Below, piece after piece: positions 1-8,527 of a stretch of 64,000 nucleotides of DNA. The translations under genes were made by a program, and so were the position numbers. The stretch's first letter is position 1; each line of letters opens with the position of its first letter. The stretch lies in the NCBI RefSeq assembly GCF_000956595.1, contig NZ_JYOO01000022.1, positions 29,311 to 93,310 of the forward strand, read 5' to 3'. The notes under the pieces are model-generated. The model ran no database searches. It saw only the letters and a list, made by a program, of their open reading frames with translations, and was not told the DNA's origin. The stretch is from Priestia aryabhattai B8W22 (GTDB taxonomy: Bacteria; Bacillota; Bacilli; Bacillales; Bacillaceae_H).

Positions 1-1394
1 AGCAAGGTGTAAATTGGCTTATGTTTCTGAGAAAGTTTAACTTAGGAGGATGTCTAGCAGATGATATGGGACTAGGCAAAACCATTCAACTAATTAGTTA
101 TTTAACAAACATTCATCAGGCACATAGCTTTCCTTCTCTCATCATCTGTCCAACTTCTTTAATCGGAAACTGGGAAAAAGAATTCCAGAAGTTCGCCCCT
201 TCTCTTCGTGTTCATGTTCATTACGGGACAAAAAGAGCCAGCGGAGATGCATTTGAGAAGATATGTGAAAGCACTGACGTTGTGATCACAACGTATCAAG
301 TTGCTCTTTTAGATCTCGAATTGTTGAAAGGGTTTATGTGGAACAGCATTTCCTTAGACGAAGCCCAACATGTTAAGAATCCGCAGACTAAACAGGCAAG
401 AGCCATCCGGCAGCTGCAAGGAAGACACAAAATTGCGCTAACTGGAACTCCCATTGAAAACCGTCTGCTGGAACTATGGTCATTATTTGAATTCATCAAT
501 CCTGGTTACTTAGGAACAATCAATTCATTTAAAAATCGATTTGTAGCCGGCATTGAAAAAGGAGAGAAACCTGAACGAACTGTTGAGCTTAAAGCTCTCA
601 TTCAGCCTTTCTTATTGAGAAGAACAAAACAAGATAAAAACATCGCCCGCTCACTGCCTGATAAACAAGAACAAAAAGAATATATCCCGCTGACAGCGGA
701 ACAGGCTTCACTTTACCAGGAGCTAGTTCAAGAAATGCTTCAAGAAACAGAGGTAAAAACAGGATTTGAACGAAAAGGACTGATTTTGCAAACACTAAAT
801 AAGCTAAAATTATTATGCAATCATCCCGCTCTGTACTTAAAGGAAAGTGCAGCAAAACAAACGGTACGGCGATCTCATAAAAATGAAAAAATTATTGAAC
901 TCGTAGAGAGCATTCGCACACAGCAAGAAAGCTGTTTAATCTTTACTCAGTATATTGAAACAGGACTCATGCTGCAAAGAACCTTAGAAAAAGAAATCAA
1001 CGAGCCAGTTTTATTCCTTCACGGAAGTTTGTCAAAAGAACAAAGAGATGAAATGGTTGCCCAATTTCAAGCAAGGAAAAAAGCCATCTTTATCCTTTCT
1101 CTTCGCGCAGGTGGAACTGGATTGAATTTAACGGCTGCAAATCACGTTATTCATTTTGACCGATGGTGGAACCCGGCCGTTGAAAACCAAGCAACCGATC
1201 GGGCCCATCGAATTGGTCAGAAGAAATTTGTTCATGTTCATAAATTTATTACAAGAGGAACGATTGAAGAAAAAATTGATGAAGTGATCAATCAAAAACA
1301 ACTTCTAAACAATGAACTCATCCAAGGAGATCAATGGGTCACAGAACTTTCGAATAAAGAGCTACAAGAGCTTCTTGCTTACAGAAATGAATAA
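1..1394 (+). CDS. ywqA: SNF2-family DEAD/DEAH helicase, C-terminal part (YwqA-like), cut by window edge
   Basis: The frame is open to the left edge: codons before the Met at 21 read QGVNWL, the usual lead-in to the SNF2 Walker A motif. The gene therefore starts outside the window and only about 463 codons are seen. Visible motifs are DDMGLGKT (Walker A, about residues 14-21 from the Met at 21), DEAQ (113-116), TGTPIENR, and near the C-terminus GGTGLNLTAANHVIHFD followed by DRAHRIGQ. These define a SNF2/RapA-type ATP-driven DNA translocase. Its cellular role is unproven. The neighbours (ssbB, ywpF, fabZ) match the B. subtilis ywqA neighbourhood. A terminator follows at 1427-1460. Confidence 0.9.
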   Translation, partial: QGVNWLMFLRKFNLGGCLADDMGLGKTIQLISYLTNIHQAHSFPSLIICPTSLIGNWEKEFQKFAPSLRVHVHYGTKRASGDAFEKICESTDVVITTYQVALLDLELLKGFMWNSISLDEAQHVKNPQTKQARAIRQLQGRHKIALTGTPIENRLLELWSLFEFINPGYLGTINSFKNRFVAGIEKGEKPERTVELKALIQPFLLRRTKQDKNIARSLPDKQEQKEYIPLTAEQASLYQELVQEMLQETEVKTGFERKGLILQTLNKLKLLCNHPALYLKESAAKQTVRRSHKNEKIIELVESIRTQQESCLIFTQYIETGLMLQRTLEKEINEPVLFLHGSLSKEQRDEMVAQFQARKKAIFILSLRAGGTGLNLTAANHVIHFDRWWNPAVENQATDRAHRIGQKKFVHVHKFITRGTIEEKIDEVINQKQLLNNELIQGDQWVTELSNKELQELLAYRNE

Positions 1395-1426
1395 GAAAAA
1401 TTATAAAATGTGTTACACCGTTACCA

Positions 1427-1460
1427 AAAAGAGGACTTTTTTACTTGTCCTCTTTTTTTA
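1427..1460 (+). terminator. Rho-independent terminator after ywqA
   Basis: A 10-bp stem (AAAAGAGGAC pairing with GTCCTCTTTT) with a 10-nt loop runs straight into a T-rich tail. It lies 33 nt after the helicase stop codon. Confidence 0.85.
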
Positions 1461-1591
1461 TTAGATCATTCGACACAAAAAAATAAGTGCAAATCGTTCT
1501 TCAACTACTGATAAAGATACAAAAAACGCGATAAATATCGTTTTTTGAATAAAAAGGTATTTTTATAGCGAAAAAGACCCTTTACTTTCTC

Positions 1592-1621
1592 TTTAAATTC
1601 CAGCATATTTATACATATAAT
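1592..1621 (+). promoter_or_regulatory. Candidate SigA promoter of the LysM/NlpC-P60 hydrolase
   Basis: TTTAAA (1592-1597) and TATAAT (1616-1621) are separated by 18 bp, about 70 bp before the start codon. The -10 is perfect and the -35 is weak. I looked for the WalR tandem repeat and for a SigI -35/-10 pair, which control lytE in B. subtilis, and saw neither clearly. Confidence 0.4.
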
Positions 1622-1691
1622 ATTTTTGTAATTTAATAGACATATTGGAAAAATAAACACGAAACATTTACATAATTAGGGGGATTTATTA

Positions 1692-2738
1692 ATGAAAAAA
1701 AGGCAGCTCGCTTTATCTCTAGGGGCCATTGTTGGCGGAACATTCTTATATCAAGCTTCAGCTGAAGCATCTGCTTCAACTGTTCAAGTGAAAGCTGGAG
1801 ATACACTTTGGTCATTATCTACCAAATATCATACAACGGTAGAAGCTTTAAAAAGCGTAAATAAGTTATCTTCAAATACAATTCGTATAGGACAAACGTT
1901 ATCGATTCCTTCTGCTTCAACCTCTCAACCATCTAATAAGGAAGAAAAGCCTTCAGCTCCTGCTACTGGTTCAACCTATAAAGTTCAAAGCGGCGATACC
2001 CTTTGGAAAGTGGCTACTCGTTTTAATATGAGCGTAGAAGAATTAAAACGTTTGAACGCTCTTTCTTCCAACATCATTTATATTAACCAAACGTTAAAAG
2101 TAAATGGAAGCACCAGCGCATCGACTCCAACTACGAGTAAACCAGCAGAAACTCCTTCTAAGGATGCAAACGGAACTTACAAAGTTCAGCGTGGAGATAG
2201 CCTGTCTAAAATAGCTTCGGCATTCCGCATGAGCGTCAGCGAATTAAAACAAATAAACGGATTAACGTCTAATACGATTTATGTAAATCAACAATTAAAG
2301 GTATCAAAAAGCAGCCAAACAACTACGCCGACAACAAAACCAAGTACATCTACACCTTCAACTTCTACTGGAACATTAAATGTATCTCAAATGATTTCAG
2401 ATGCAAAACGTTATATAGGTGTTCCTTACAAATGGGGTGGCACAACTCCTTCTGGTTTTGACTGCAGCGGATTCATTTATTACGTAACGAAACAACAAAT
2501 TTCTACAACGCGCTATACGACGGCTGGTTATTGGAGTGTATCAACACCCGTAAGTAATCCACAGCCTGGAGACTTAGTGTTTTTTAATACATATTCTAGC
2601 GGTCCTACACATATGGGCATTTACCTTGGTAATCGCCAATTTATTCATGCTGGATCTTCTACAGGTGTAACCATTGCAAGCTTAGATAACAGCTACTGGA
2701 GCAAACGCTACTTAGGTGCAAAAAGATTTGCTAAATAA
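1692..2738 (+). CDS. lytE: Secreted peptidoglycan DL-endopeptidase, 3 LysM + NlpC/P60 (LytE-like)
   Basis: 348 aa. A signal peptide (residues 1 to about 25, ending ASAEASA) is followed by three LysM wall-binding repeats (about 31-73, 95-138, 161-204) joined by Ser/Thr/Pro linkers. The C-terminal NlpC/P60 domain spans about 228-348. The catalytic Cys is C258 in GFDCSGF and the His is H307 in THMGIY, with H319 as the likely third residue. Enzymes of this type cut the D-Glu-mDAP bond of stem peptides during cell elongation and separation. Three LysM repeats and this length match LytE rather than LytF, which has five. The start is set by GGGGGAT 6 nt upstream. It is monocistronic. Confidence 0.88.
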   Translation: MKKRQLALSLGAIVGGTFLYQASAEASASTVQVKAGDTLWSLSTKYHTTVEALKSVNKLSSNTIRIGQTLSIPSASTSQPSNKEEKPSAPATGSTYKVQSGDTLWKVATRFNMSVEELKRLNALSSNIIYINQTLKVNGSTSASTPTTSKPAETPSKDANGTYKVQRGDSLSKIASAFRMSVSELKQINGLTSNTIYVNQQLKVSKSSQTTTPTTKPSTSTPSTSTGTLNVSQMISDAKRYIGVPYKWGGTTPSGFDCSGFIYYVTKQQISTTRYTTAGYWSVSTPVSNPQPGDLVFFNTYSSGPTHMGIYLGNRQFIHAGSSTGVTIASLDNSYWSKRYLGAKRFAK

Positions 2739-2748
2739 CTGATAGAAG

Positions 2749-2960
2749 CTGAGACAAAAGTATGTTAGTTGAAGGAAGATCCGAACGAGTTTGATTCTTG
2801 GTGGAAAATCAAACTCGTTCGGATCTTTTCAATGGTAGGGTGGACGCAGGTTTCATATATGTAGGTGCTTCTAGCTGCTGAGTGGAGGGTAAGGCTCATC
2901 GGCCGCTCGCGGAAAGCAAAGACTTGCACGGAAATCAACAGCGGTGTAACAAGTCATCCA
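2749..2960. repeat. GC-rich intergenic repeat-like element with long inverted repeat
   Basis: Noncoding stretch downstream of the hydrolase. It contains a perfect 20-bp inverted repeat (arms 2776-2795 and 2808-2827, 12-nt loop) ending in TTTT, which can also act as the terminator of the hydrolase gene. Then comes a GC-rich block (about 2880-2957) whose composition differs sharply from the flanks. From memory, wording like GGCTCATCGGCCGC and GGAAATCAACAGCG recurs between genes in many Bacillaceae, so I read this as one copy of a dispersed, REP/MITE-like element. No protein-coding capacity is credible. Confidence 0.5.
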
Positions 2961-3034
2961 TACCAGCTTATTTATCCCGTTTGTTTGTCTTTAGATTGCA
3001 TTGATTCAGTTATGCCTCAACCTCTTATATACAG

Positions 3035-3062
3035 CAAAAAAACCGTTAAATGATTTAACGGC
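3035..3062 (-). terminator. Terminator for ssbB (minus strand)
   Basis: Stem CCGTTAAA / TTTAACGG with a 3-nt loop, followed on the minus strand by seven T. It lies about 160 nt beyond the ssbB stop, so the ssbB transcript should carry a long 3' untranslated tail (3063-3222). Confidence 0.75.
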
Positions 3063-3222
3063 TGAAATAGAGGAATCGTTCGGGGATAGTGAATACTTTA
3101 ATTTTCTCTCTTGAGAACATAGAAAGAGCCTTGCTCTTAAAGAGGATCTATCTTCCATTACGATAGATAAGGGGAATTAAAACCTTAGCTGAACTAACCA
3201 CCCCCTTTCATACTAGATAACT

Positions 3223-3585
3223 TTATTCTTCTTGTTGATTTAAACCAAATGAAGAAGAATCGGATGGCTTTCCACTTAAAAATTTAACCGCATCAGCCAC
3301 AACGTCGGTCATATATACTCGTTGCTGAAGATTATTTTCAAATGTGCGCGTTTGTACACGCCCTACCACACCTACAACCGCTCCTTTATCACAGTAAGCA
3401 GCTGTATTTTCTGCATTTTTTCTCCACAGAGTAATGTTGACAAAATCAGCATCATATTCACCTTCAACATTTCGAAACGTTCGATTAATTGCTAAAGTAA
3501 TAGTAGATACTGCAATCCCTTCATGGGTATATCGAAGCTCCGGTTTTTTTGTCAGTCTTCCTACAAGAACAATATGGTTAATCAT
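3223..3585 (-). CDS. ssbB: Single-stranded DNA-binding protein SsbB (competence type)
   Basis: 120 aa, one OB fold (residues 1 to about 105) beginning MINHIVLVGRLTKKPELR, a typical SSB N-terminus. The housekeeping SSB has a long Gly/Gln linker and an acidic DDDLPF-type tip. This protein is short and ends in a Ser-rich stretch and NQQEE. That fits B. subtilis SsbB (YwpH, 113 aa), which coats incoming DNA during transformation. It sits divergently from ywpF, as in B. subtilis. I could not find convincing ComK AAAA-N5-TTTT boxes in the 96-bp divergent region. The start is set by GGAG 9 nt upstream. Confidence 0.9.
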   Translation of the reverse strand: MINHIVLVGRLTKKPELRYTHEGIAVSTITLAINRTFRNVEGEYDADFVNITLWRKNAENTAAYCDKGAVVGVVGRVQTRTFENNLQQRVYMTDVVADAVKFLSGKPSDSSSFGLNQQEE

Positions 3586-3634
3586 AGTCTACCACTCCAA
3601 CTGATTGAATAATGGGAATCTTTAAGCTCATTCA

Positions 3635-3643
3635 TGTTATAAT
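3635..3643 (+). promoter_or_regulatory. Extended -10 promoter for ywpF
   Basis: TGTTATAAT is an extended -10 element (TGn plus TATAAT). It lies 39 bp before the ywpF start and no good -35 is present. Confidence 0.5.
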
Positions 3644-3681
3644 ATGGATAACCTACTATTTACGCAAAGGAGGAAACATCA

Positions 3682-4119
3682 ATGAAAACATTTAAACTTG
3701 TGTCATTTCAATTGGTTGATGATCAAGAAAAGCGTCAGTCTGTCTCACTAACCAACGGCCTTATTATTAATAAAGAAGACGGCGAAAATAACTGGATTTT
3801 AGAAGCAGTTATTGATAAGAAATGGTACGATGAATTTCATGTTTTGTTGAAAAATAAACAAAAAGTGACGGTAGAAGCCAAAATTACGAAAGAAACAAAT
3901 GATCCGGCTACCTTTATGGCTACCGTGGCTTCTATTACTTCAATTGGTGAAAATCGTATTAGTTTGTTGATGAAAGGTGTTTTAAAAGAACGGAGACTTC
4001 ATTATGCTGAAATGCTCTTAGAGGATTTAATTAACCAAGGGTTATCAGGTCAAGATTTACTTCAACAGTTCAAACTGCAGCTTCGAAACAGACCGGTAAA
4101 AAGTACATCTAAAAAATAA
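3682..4119 (+). CDS. ywpF: YwpF-family protein of unknown function
   Basis: 145 aa, cytosolic, no signal peptide or membrane segment. It begins MKTFKLVSFQLVD, and GLIINKEDGENNW and the C-terminal HYAEMLLEDLINQGLSG block resemble the YwpF family of Bacillus. Position next to ssbB supports the assignment. No catalytic motif is recognisable and I propose no function. The start has an excellent ribosome-binding site (AAAGGAGG, 8 nt upstream). Confidence 0.8.
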   Translation: MKTFKLVSFQLVDDQEKRQSVSLTNGLIINKEDGENNWILEAVIDKKWYDEFHVLLKNKQKVTVEAKITKETNDPATFMATVASITSIGENRISLLMKGVLKERRLHYAEMLLEDLINQGLSGQDLLQQFKLQLRNRPVKSTSKK

Positions 4120-4642
4120 GTCAATTCATCTCAAGGTGTCTGGATTTAAAAAAGAGGATTATTGTTTGCGGCCTTTTTCGTTGGTCCATGAGAAGGGTAA
4201 AGAAAAGAGAACTCACTGGAGAGGTACCTTTCTTTTTTTCCTAAAAATAAATGAGCACAACTAGAACGTTTGAAGCGATTATCTCTTATGCGAGCGCCTT
4301 GCCTTTTCAAATAAAAATTTGTCATTTTTTCACTCCTTTTTTCTTTGTAATTCGTATATTAATGCATTTTTCCCCGTTATTCAACCATTTTTTTCAATAT
4401 ACCGAACAAAAAATAGGATTTTTTTACTATAAAAATCTCTATTTTTGTTCTTTTTTTTATATTCATACAGAAAAATGAATCTTTTTAGAGAAAAAAAGAG
4501 ATAAAAACAGGTTTTATTCCCTTTATTGCAGAAGATAAAGTGTATATGTTTCATATTGTGCGATTTTGGCATATTAGAAAGAATATGAACTAGATTCGAA
4601 CAATAAGACATATACTTATCTTTACGAAATTAGGTGATGCAT
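4120..4642. other. AT-rich noncoding stretch between ywpF and the HTH gene
   Basis: About 520 bp of very AT-rich DNA. The stretch around 4400-4520 is rich in T and A runs and can fold into a long imperfect hairpin. Two short open frames exist here on opposite strands, but their composition (Phe/Tyr/Lys runs) is that of random AT-rich sequence. An 18-bp inverted repeat (CATATT-6-AATATG, 4570-4587) lies 56 bp before the HTH start and could be its operator. In B. subtilis this interval holds other genes (ywpE to mscL), which are absent here. Confidence 0.5.
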
Positions 4643-5065
4643 ATGAAGGGTTTTGGAGAAAGAATTAAGCATTTCAGACTAAAAAGAGGGTTTTCACAAG
4701 AAGAATTAGCAAGCCAATTAAATGTTTCGCGTACAACTATTTCGAAATGGGAATGTTCGAAGCAAACACCTTCCATTTTTGACTTTCTATCTTTATGTAG
4801 TTGTTTTCAAGTTACGCTAGACCAACTTATTGAGCCTTCCTCTTACAAACAAGATCATTTACATGATTTCCAACTTCTTTACTTAACAAGAAAACGTGAA
4901 TCTGATTCACGCGACGACGCAATTTTAAAACTCATAGATAAACAGCCCTCATTGAAAAATTTGCTCTTACAATTTTCATCTCTGTCACCAGCTCTTCAAA
5001 AAGAGTTGCTAACGGATATTATACCTTTATTAAAGAAACTTTTTTCTGCTTTGCAGCGCCAATAA
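4643..5065 (+). CDS. XRE/Cro-CI family HTH transcriptional regulator
   Basis: 140 aa from the ATG at 4643, chosen because AGGTG lies 6 nt before it; the GTG and ATG codons at 4634 and 4637 overlap that site. Residues about 3-58 form a classic HTH_3 domain: FGERIKHFRLKRGFSQEELA, then VSRTTISKWECSKQTPS and the trailing LDQLIE. The C-terminal 80 residues are helical and polar, with no recognisable ligand or protease domain. It may repress itself through the CATATT/AATATG repeat upstream. It has no counterpart that I know of at this place in B. subtilis, so it may be a later insertion. Confidence 0.8.
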   Translation: MKGFGERIKHFRLKRGFSQEELASQLNVSRTTISKWECSKQTPSIFDFLSLCSCFQVTLDQLIEPSSYKQDHLHDFQLLYLTRKRESDSRDDAILKLIDKQPSLKNLLLQFSSLSPALQKELLTDIIPLLKKLFSALQRQ

Positions 5066-5086
5066 AAAAAGCTGCATCAGCAGCTC
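5063..5086 (-). terminator. Terminator for the fabZ transcript
   Basis: Stem AGCTGC / GCAGCT with a 4-nt loop, then seven T on the minus strand, 8 nt past the fabZ stop. It overlaps the end of the converging HTH gene. Confidence 0.8.
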
Positions 5087-5093
5087 TTATGTA

Positions 5094-5528
5094 CTATTCT
5101 TTTTTATCGCCTAAAGCGAACATAATATCTGTTTCGCAGACTAACTCTCCATCTACAGTTGCGATACCTTTTCCTTTGCCAATAGATCCACGCGCACGTA
5201 CAATTTCCACCTCTAAACGCAGTTGATCACCAGGTCTTACTTGCTTTTTAAAACGGCAGTTGTCAATGCCTGCAAAAAATGCTAAACGTCCTTGGTTTTC
5301 TTCTTTTTTCAGCATAGCTACTGCTCCTACCTGAGCCAAAGCTTCTACAATTAAAACCCCTGGCATCACAGGATAGTCAGGGAAATGCCCGTTAAAAAAT
5401 TCTTCATTGGCAGATACGTTTTTTAAACCAACTGCTTTTTTTCCCTCTTCCACTTCTAAAATACGATCGACCAATAAAAATGGATATCGGTGTGGAATAA
5501 TTTCTTTAATTTGTTCAATATCAAGCAT
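5094..5528 (-). CDS. fabZ: 3-hydroxyacyl-[acyl-carrier-protein] dehydratase FabZ
   Basis: 144 aa hot-dog dehydratase that removes water from beta-hydroxyacyl-ACP in fatty-acid elongation. It starts [21 protein letters not shown]. Catalytic residues are H48 in [12 protein letters not shown] and E62 in LIVEALAQ. The start at 5528 is preferred over the longer frame to 5576 because AAGGAGAC lies just upstream and homologues begin MLD. The stop codon is TAG, which requires release factor 1 (relevant to the prfA frameshift below). It is the last gene of the mbl-flhO-flhP-fabZ run. Confidence 0.96.
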   Translation of the reverse strand: MLDIEQIKEIIPHRYPFLLVDRILEVEEGKKAVGLKNVSANEEFFNGHFPDYPVMPGVLIVEALAQVGAVAMLKKEENQGRLAFFAGIDNCRFKKQVRPGDQLRLEVEIVRARGSIGKGKGIATVDGELVCETDIMFALGDKKE

Positions 5529-5611
5529 AAATAAGTCTCCTTTCAAACCGCATGTAACATACGATACTATTATCAATATACAGAATGCTCAATTGAGAAG
5601 CAACTACTTGC

Positions 5612-6433
5612 TTAAGCTCTGATTCCATTCACCAAGCCCATCATTTGGTCTGCAATTGAAATAGAGCGGGAATTAAACTGATACGCACGTTGAGCAATGG
5701 ACATATCAGTGAGTTCCTTGCTCAAATCTACATTTGACTGTTCCAATTTCCCTTGCTCTACGCCTGCTGTGTCACGAGCTTTTCCAATCAAATCTGTAAA
5801 CATATTCGGTTGGTTCATCCCTGCTGAAAAGGCAAATAAATTTTCTCCTTTAGCTTCTAGCATCTGCGGCTTTTGAACATTTGTTAACCCAAGGGTAAAT
5901 TGTTCAACACCCGTGTTCGTAGTAACCGTTATCGTTCCACTTCCATCAATTTGTATATCTTTGAACGCGTTACTAAAAATAATAGCTTGGCCATTTTCAC
6001 CCAGCACATCCTGTTCAGACCCGTTTACTAATTTAACATTGTTCGGGCCTTCAGGGCTAAGGTGAAATGAACCATCTCGCGTATATTGTACAGGCTGTTG
6101 GGAATCGTTTACGGCAACTTGAAAATAAACGTTTGGATTCGATGCAGCTACATCTAATAGTTTATCTGTATTCTCAAAAGCACCTTGCGTCATATTCAAG
6201 CTCGTTTGGTCTAAATAAGCGCCTGTGCCTTGCCGAATTCCGGCTGGTGTAAGCCGCTTTTCTGTTCCCTTATCTTCTTGATTGTTTACTTGTTGATACA
6301 GCATATCATTAAATGAAGTATCTCTCGATTTATATCCTGTCGTATTTGTATTAGATAGATTATGACTAATGACATCAAGCTGCTGCTGCAGCTGTCCCAT
6401 CGTATTGGCGGCTGTTATCATTGTACGGTTCAT
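5612..6433 (-). CDS. flhP: Flagellar hook-basal body rod protein FlhP
   Basis: About 273 aa, FlgG/FlgF-type rod protein. The N-terminal rod signature reads LDVISHNLSNTNTTGYKSRD. The C-terminal heptad region (QSNVDLSKELTDMSIAQRAYQFNSR) is the coiled coil shared by all axial flagellar proteins. FlhO and FlhP act as distal rod components in B. subtilis. The ATG at 6433 is chosen because GGGGAG directly abuts the ATG at 6442 (spacing zero) but is 9 nt from 6433. It follows flhO by about 20 nt and is surely cotranscribed. Confidence 0.9.
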   Translation of the reverse strand: MNRTMITAANTMGQLQQQLDVISHNLSNTNTTGYKSRDTSFNDMLYQQVNNQEDKGTEKRLTPAGIRQGTGAYLDQTSLNMTQGAFENTDKLLDVAASNPNVYFQVAVNDSQQPVQYTRDGSFHLSPEGPNNVKLVNGSEQDVLGENGQAIIFSNAFKDIQIDGSGTITVTTNTGVEQFTLGLTNVQKPQMLEAKGENLFAFSAGMNQPNMFTDLIGKARDTAGVEQGKLEQSNVDLSKELTDMSIAQRAYQFNSRSISIADQMMGLVNGIRA

Positions 6434-6456
6434 TCTACTCATCTCCCCTGTTGCTT

Positions 6457-7281
6457 TTAGCGCACGCGTCCAATTTCATTTGCCGCTTTATCCATGCTTC
6501 TATCGTAAGCTTGCATTATTTTTTGGTTTGCTTCAAAAGCTCTGTAAGCCGTTAGTAAATCAGTCATACTTTGAGCAGCATCTACATTGGAACGTTCAAC
6601 AAATCCTTGCTTTAACTGATAAGAAATTCCTGGATTATTCCTTACTGAAGACAATGGCTGATTGTTCAACGTTTCATACAATCCATTCCCTGCCTTTTTA
6701 ATCGTTTGTAAATCACTAGCATAAGCAATACCGATTTGTGCAACCTGCTGATTATTTTCCGTTACGTTACCTTGTGAATCTACTATAAAATTTTCACTTT
6801 TCAGTTGAATTGGCTGATTATTTGTATTTAATACATAAGCTCCGGTAGACGTAGTTAAAAACCCTTCTTGATCTAATGTAAAATTACTGTTTCTTGTATA
6901 TTGAGGCGTATTATTAGGGCTTTTTACCACAAAAAATAGTCCGCCCTCTTTTGTAGGCATATGTTGCTCCATCAATGCAATATCAGTTGATTGAGACGTT
7001 TGCTGAAGATCACCTTGTGTAAAATTTGGAACTGTTTCTTGCATATACACACCCGTATTAATCGTACCTATGTCCTTTTTGTTCTGAACAGAGATGTTAC
7101 GGTCAGTGGGTAAATCTTCAGATTCCATTCGCTGCAGTAACATCTCAGGAAATGCCTTTAACGTACCTTGATCTGCTTTAAATCCTGGCGTATTAGCATT
7201 CGCTATGTTATTCGTTAATAAGTCAGTTTGACGCTGCTGAGACAGCATACCCGCTGCTGCCGTGTAAAACCCTTTAAACAT
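6457..7281 (-). CDS. flhO: Flagellar hook-basal body rod protein FlhO
   Basis: 274 aa, paralogue of FlhP. The N-terminus has LLTNNIANANTPGFKADQGT (rod/hook signature); the C-terminus has ERSNVDAAQSMTDLLTAYRAFEANQK. The product is exported by the flagellar type III apparatus to build the distal rod, so no Sec signal is expected or seen. A strong SD (AAGGAGGATG) precedes the start. It lies downstream of mbl, as in B. subtilis, but is separated from it by a terminator-like hairpin (7340-7387) and a -10 element at 7313-7318, which may give partly independent expression. Confidence 0.9.
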   Translation of the reverse strand: MFKGFYTAAAGMLSQQRQTDLLTNNIANANTPGFKADQGTLKAFPEMLLQRMESEDLPTDRNISVQNKKDIGTINTGVYMQETVPNFTQGDLQQTSQSTDIALMEQHMPTKEGGLFFVVKSPNNTPQYTRNSNFTLDQEGFLTTSTGAYVLNTNNQPIQLKSENFIVDSQGNVTENNQQVAQIGIAYASDLQTIKKAGNGLYETLNNQPLSSVRNNPGISYQLKQGFVERSNVDAAQSMTDLLTAYRAFEANQKIMQAYDRSMDKAANEIGRVR

Positions 7282-7312
7282 ACTTCATCCTCCTTACAAG
7301 TAAACGTTGTTC

Positions 7313-7318
7313 ATTATA
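7313..7318 (-). promoter_or_regulatory. Possible -10 element for flhO-flhP
   Basis: TATAAT on the minus strand, 32 bp before flhO and after the mbl terminator. The sequence just upstream reads GCCGGC, slightly like a SigD GCCGATAT core, but no TAAA is found at the right distance. The sigma factor is therefore uncertain. Confidence 0.35.
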
Positions 7319-7339
7319 GCCGGCTGACAGAGTATAATA

Positions 7340-7387
7340 GATAAAAGAAGAGACTCCTCTGTATGAAACGAGCCAATAGAGGAGTCT
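7340..7387 (-). terminator. Terminator-like hairpin after mbl
   Basis: Perfect 10-bp arms (AGACTCCTCT 7351-7360 and its complement 7378-7387) with a 17-nt loop, followed on the minus strand by a T-rich tail. It sits 9 nt after the mbl stop. Confidence 0.65.
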
Positions 7388-7395
7388 TCATTTAT

Positions 7396-8397
7396 TTAAA
7401 CAATATTGCGACGAGATAGTTTATCAATATTATCGAGCATAATACCTGTTCCAACAGCTACACAACCCATTGGATTTTCTGCAATTAGCACAGGCACCTT
7501 TAATTCTTCCGCTAACAGCTGATCCATACCGTGAAGCAGTGCTCCACCCCCAGTTAAAATAACGCCTCTGTCTATAATATCGGCAGAAAGTTCGGGAGGT
7601 GTACGCTCTAATACACTTTTCGAAGCTTGTACAATGACGCTGACAGACTCTCTAAGTGCCTCCTCTACTTCTTCAGAATAAACAGTAACCGTACGAGGTA
7701 GGCCTGAAACCATGTCTCGCCCTCGAATGTCCAATTCTTCATTACGAGCTTTAGGAAACACCGTACCAATTTTCACTTTAATTTCTTCTGCTGTACGCTC
7801 TCCAATTAAGAGCTTGTATTTTTGCTTAATATACTGCAAAATTTCGGCATCAAAACGATCACCAGCCATCTTAATAGAGGCTGCTGTTACGATATCGCCC
7901 ATTGAAAGGACAGCCACATCAGTTGTACCTCCACCAATATCTACGACCATGTTTCCGCTCGGCTGAAAGATATCCATTCCAGCGCCAATAGCCGCGACTT
8001 TTGGTTCTTCTTCCAAATAAATGGTTTTTCCACCGCTCTTTTCAGCGGCTTCGCGAATTGCTTTTTGTTCAACAGAGGTAATATTCGTTGGACAACAAAT
8101 TAGAATGCGAGGCTTGGATAAAAAACCTTTTACATTTAATTTGTTAATAAAGTGTTTGAGCATAGACTCTGTAATTTCGAAGTCAGCAATAACACCATCT
8201 TTTAAGGGACGAATGGCAATAATATTACCGGGCGTTCTTCCTACCATACGTCTCGCTTCTTCTCCTACTGCTAGCACTCTATTTGTATTTTTATCAATCG
8301 CCACAACAGACGGTTCATTTAACACAATTCCTTTGCCTTTAACGTGAATTAAGACGTTAGCTGTACCTAAATCGATACCAATGTCTTTTGCTAACAT
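7396..8397 (-). CDS. mbl: MreB-like actin homologue Mbl
   Basis: 333 aa bacterial actin of the MreB family, forming membrane-associated filaments that steer cell-wall synthesis during elongation. Phosphate-1 motif IGIDLGTANVLIHVKGKGIV lies at the N-terminus, phosphate-2 motif VVDIGGGTTDVAVLS mid-protein, and the adenosine motif GVILTGGGALL near the C-terminus. Its place between spoIIID and flhO identifies Mbl rather than MreB or MreBH. The start has GGAGGAT upstream. Confidence 0.96.
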   Translation of the reverse strand: MLAKDIGIDLGTANVLIHVKGKGIVLNEPSVVAIDKNTNRVLAVGEEARRMVGRTPGNIIAIRPLKDGVIADFEITESMLKHFINKLNVKGFLSKPRILICCPTNITSVEQKAIREAAEKSGGKTIYLEEEPKVAAIGAGMDIFQPSGNMVVDIGGGTTDVAVLSMGDIVTAASIKMAGDRFDAEILQYIKQKYKLLIGERTAEEIKVKIGTVFPKARNEELDIRGRDMVSGLPRTVTVYSEEVEEALRESVSVIVQASKSVLERTPPELSADIIDRGVILTGGGALLHGMDQLLAEELKVPVLIAENPMGCVAVGTGIMLDNIDKLSRRNIV

Positions 8398-8527
8398 ACC
8401 TTAAATCCTCCTTCTATTTACATATCTTTGCATGATAACCATTCTTTTTTCCTAATTTACTATTTTATCACAATTTGTATATGTATGTTGTTATTAGCAA
8501 AAATATTTATTATATACCTATTTTATC

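Noticed and set aside
2865..3053. 62-aa frame inside the intergenic repeat
   Set aside because: No SD, unusual composition, and crosses the repeat and the ssbB terminator.
4251..4611. Two overlapping short open frames on opposite strands
   Set aside because: Both are made of AT-rich codons (Phe, Tyr, Lys, Ile runs), lack ribosome-binding sites and cancel each other on opposite strands.
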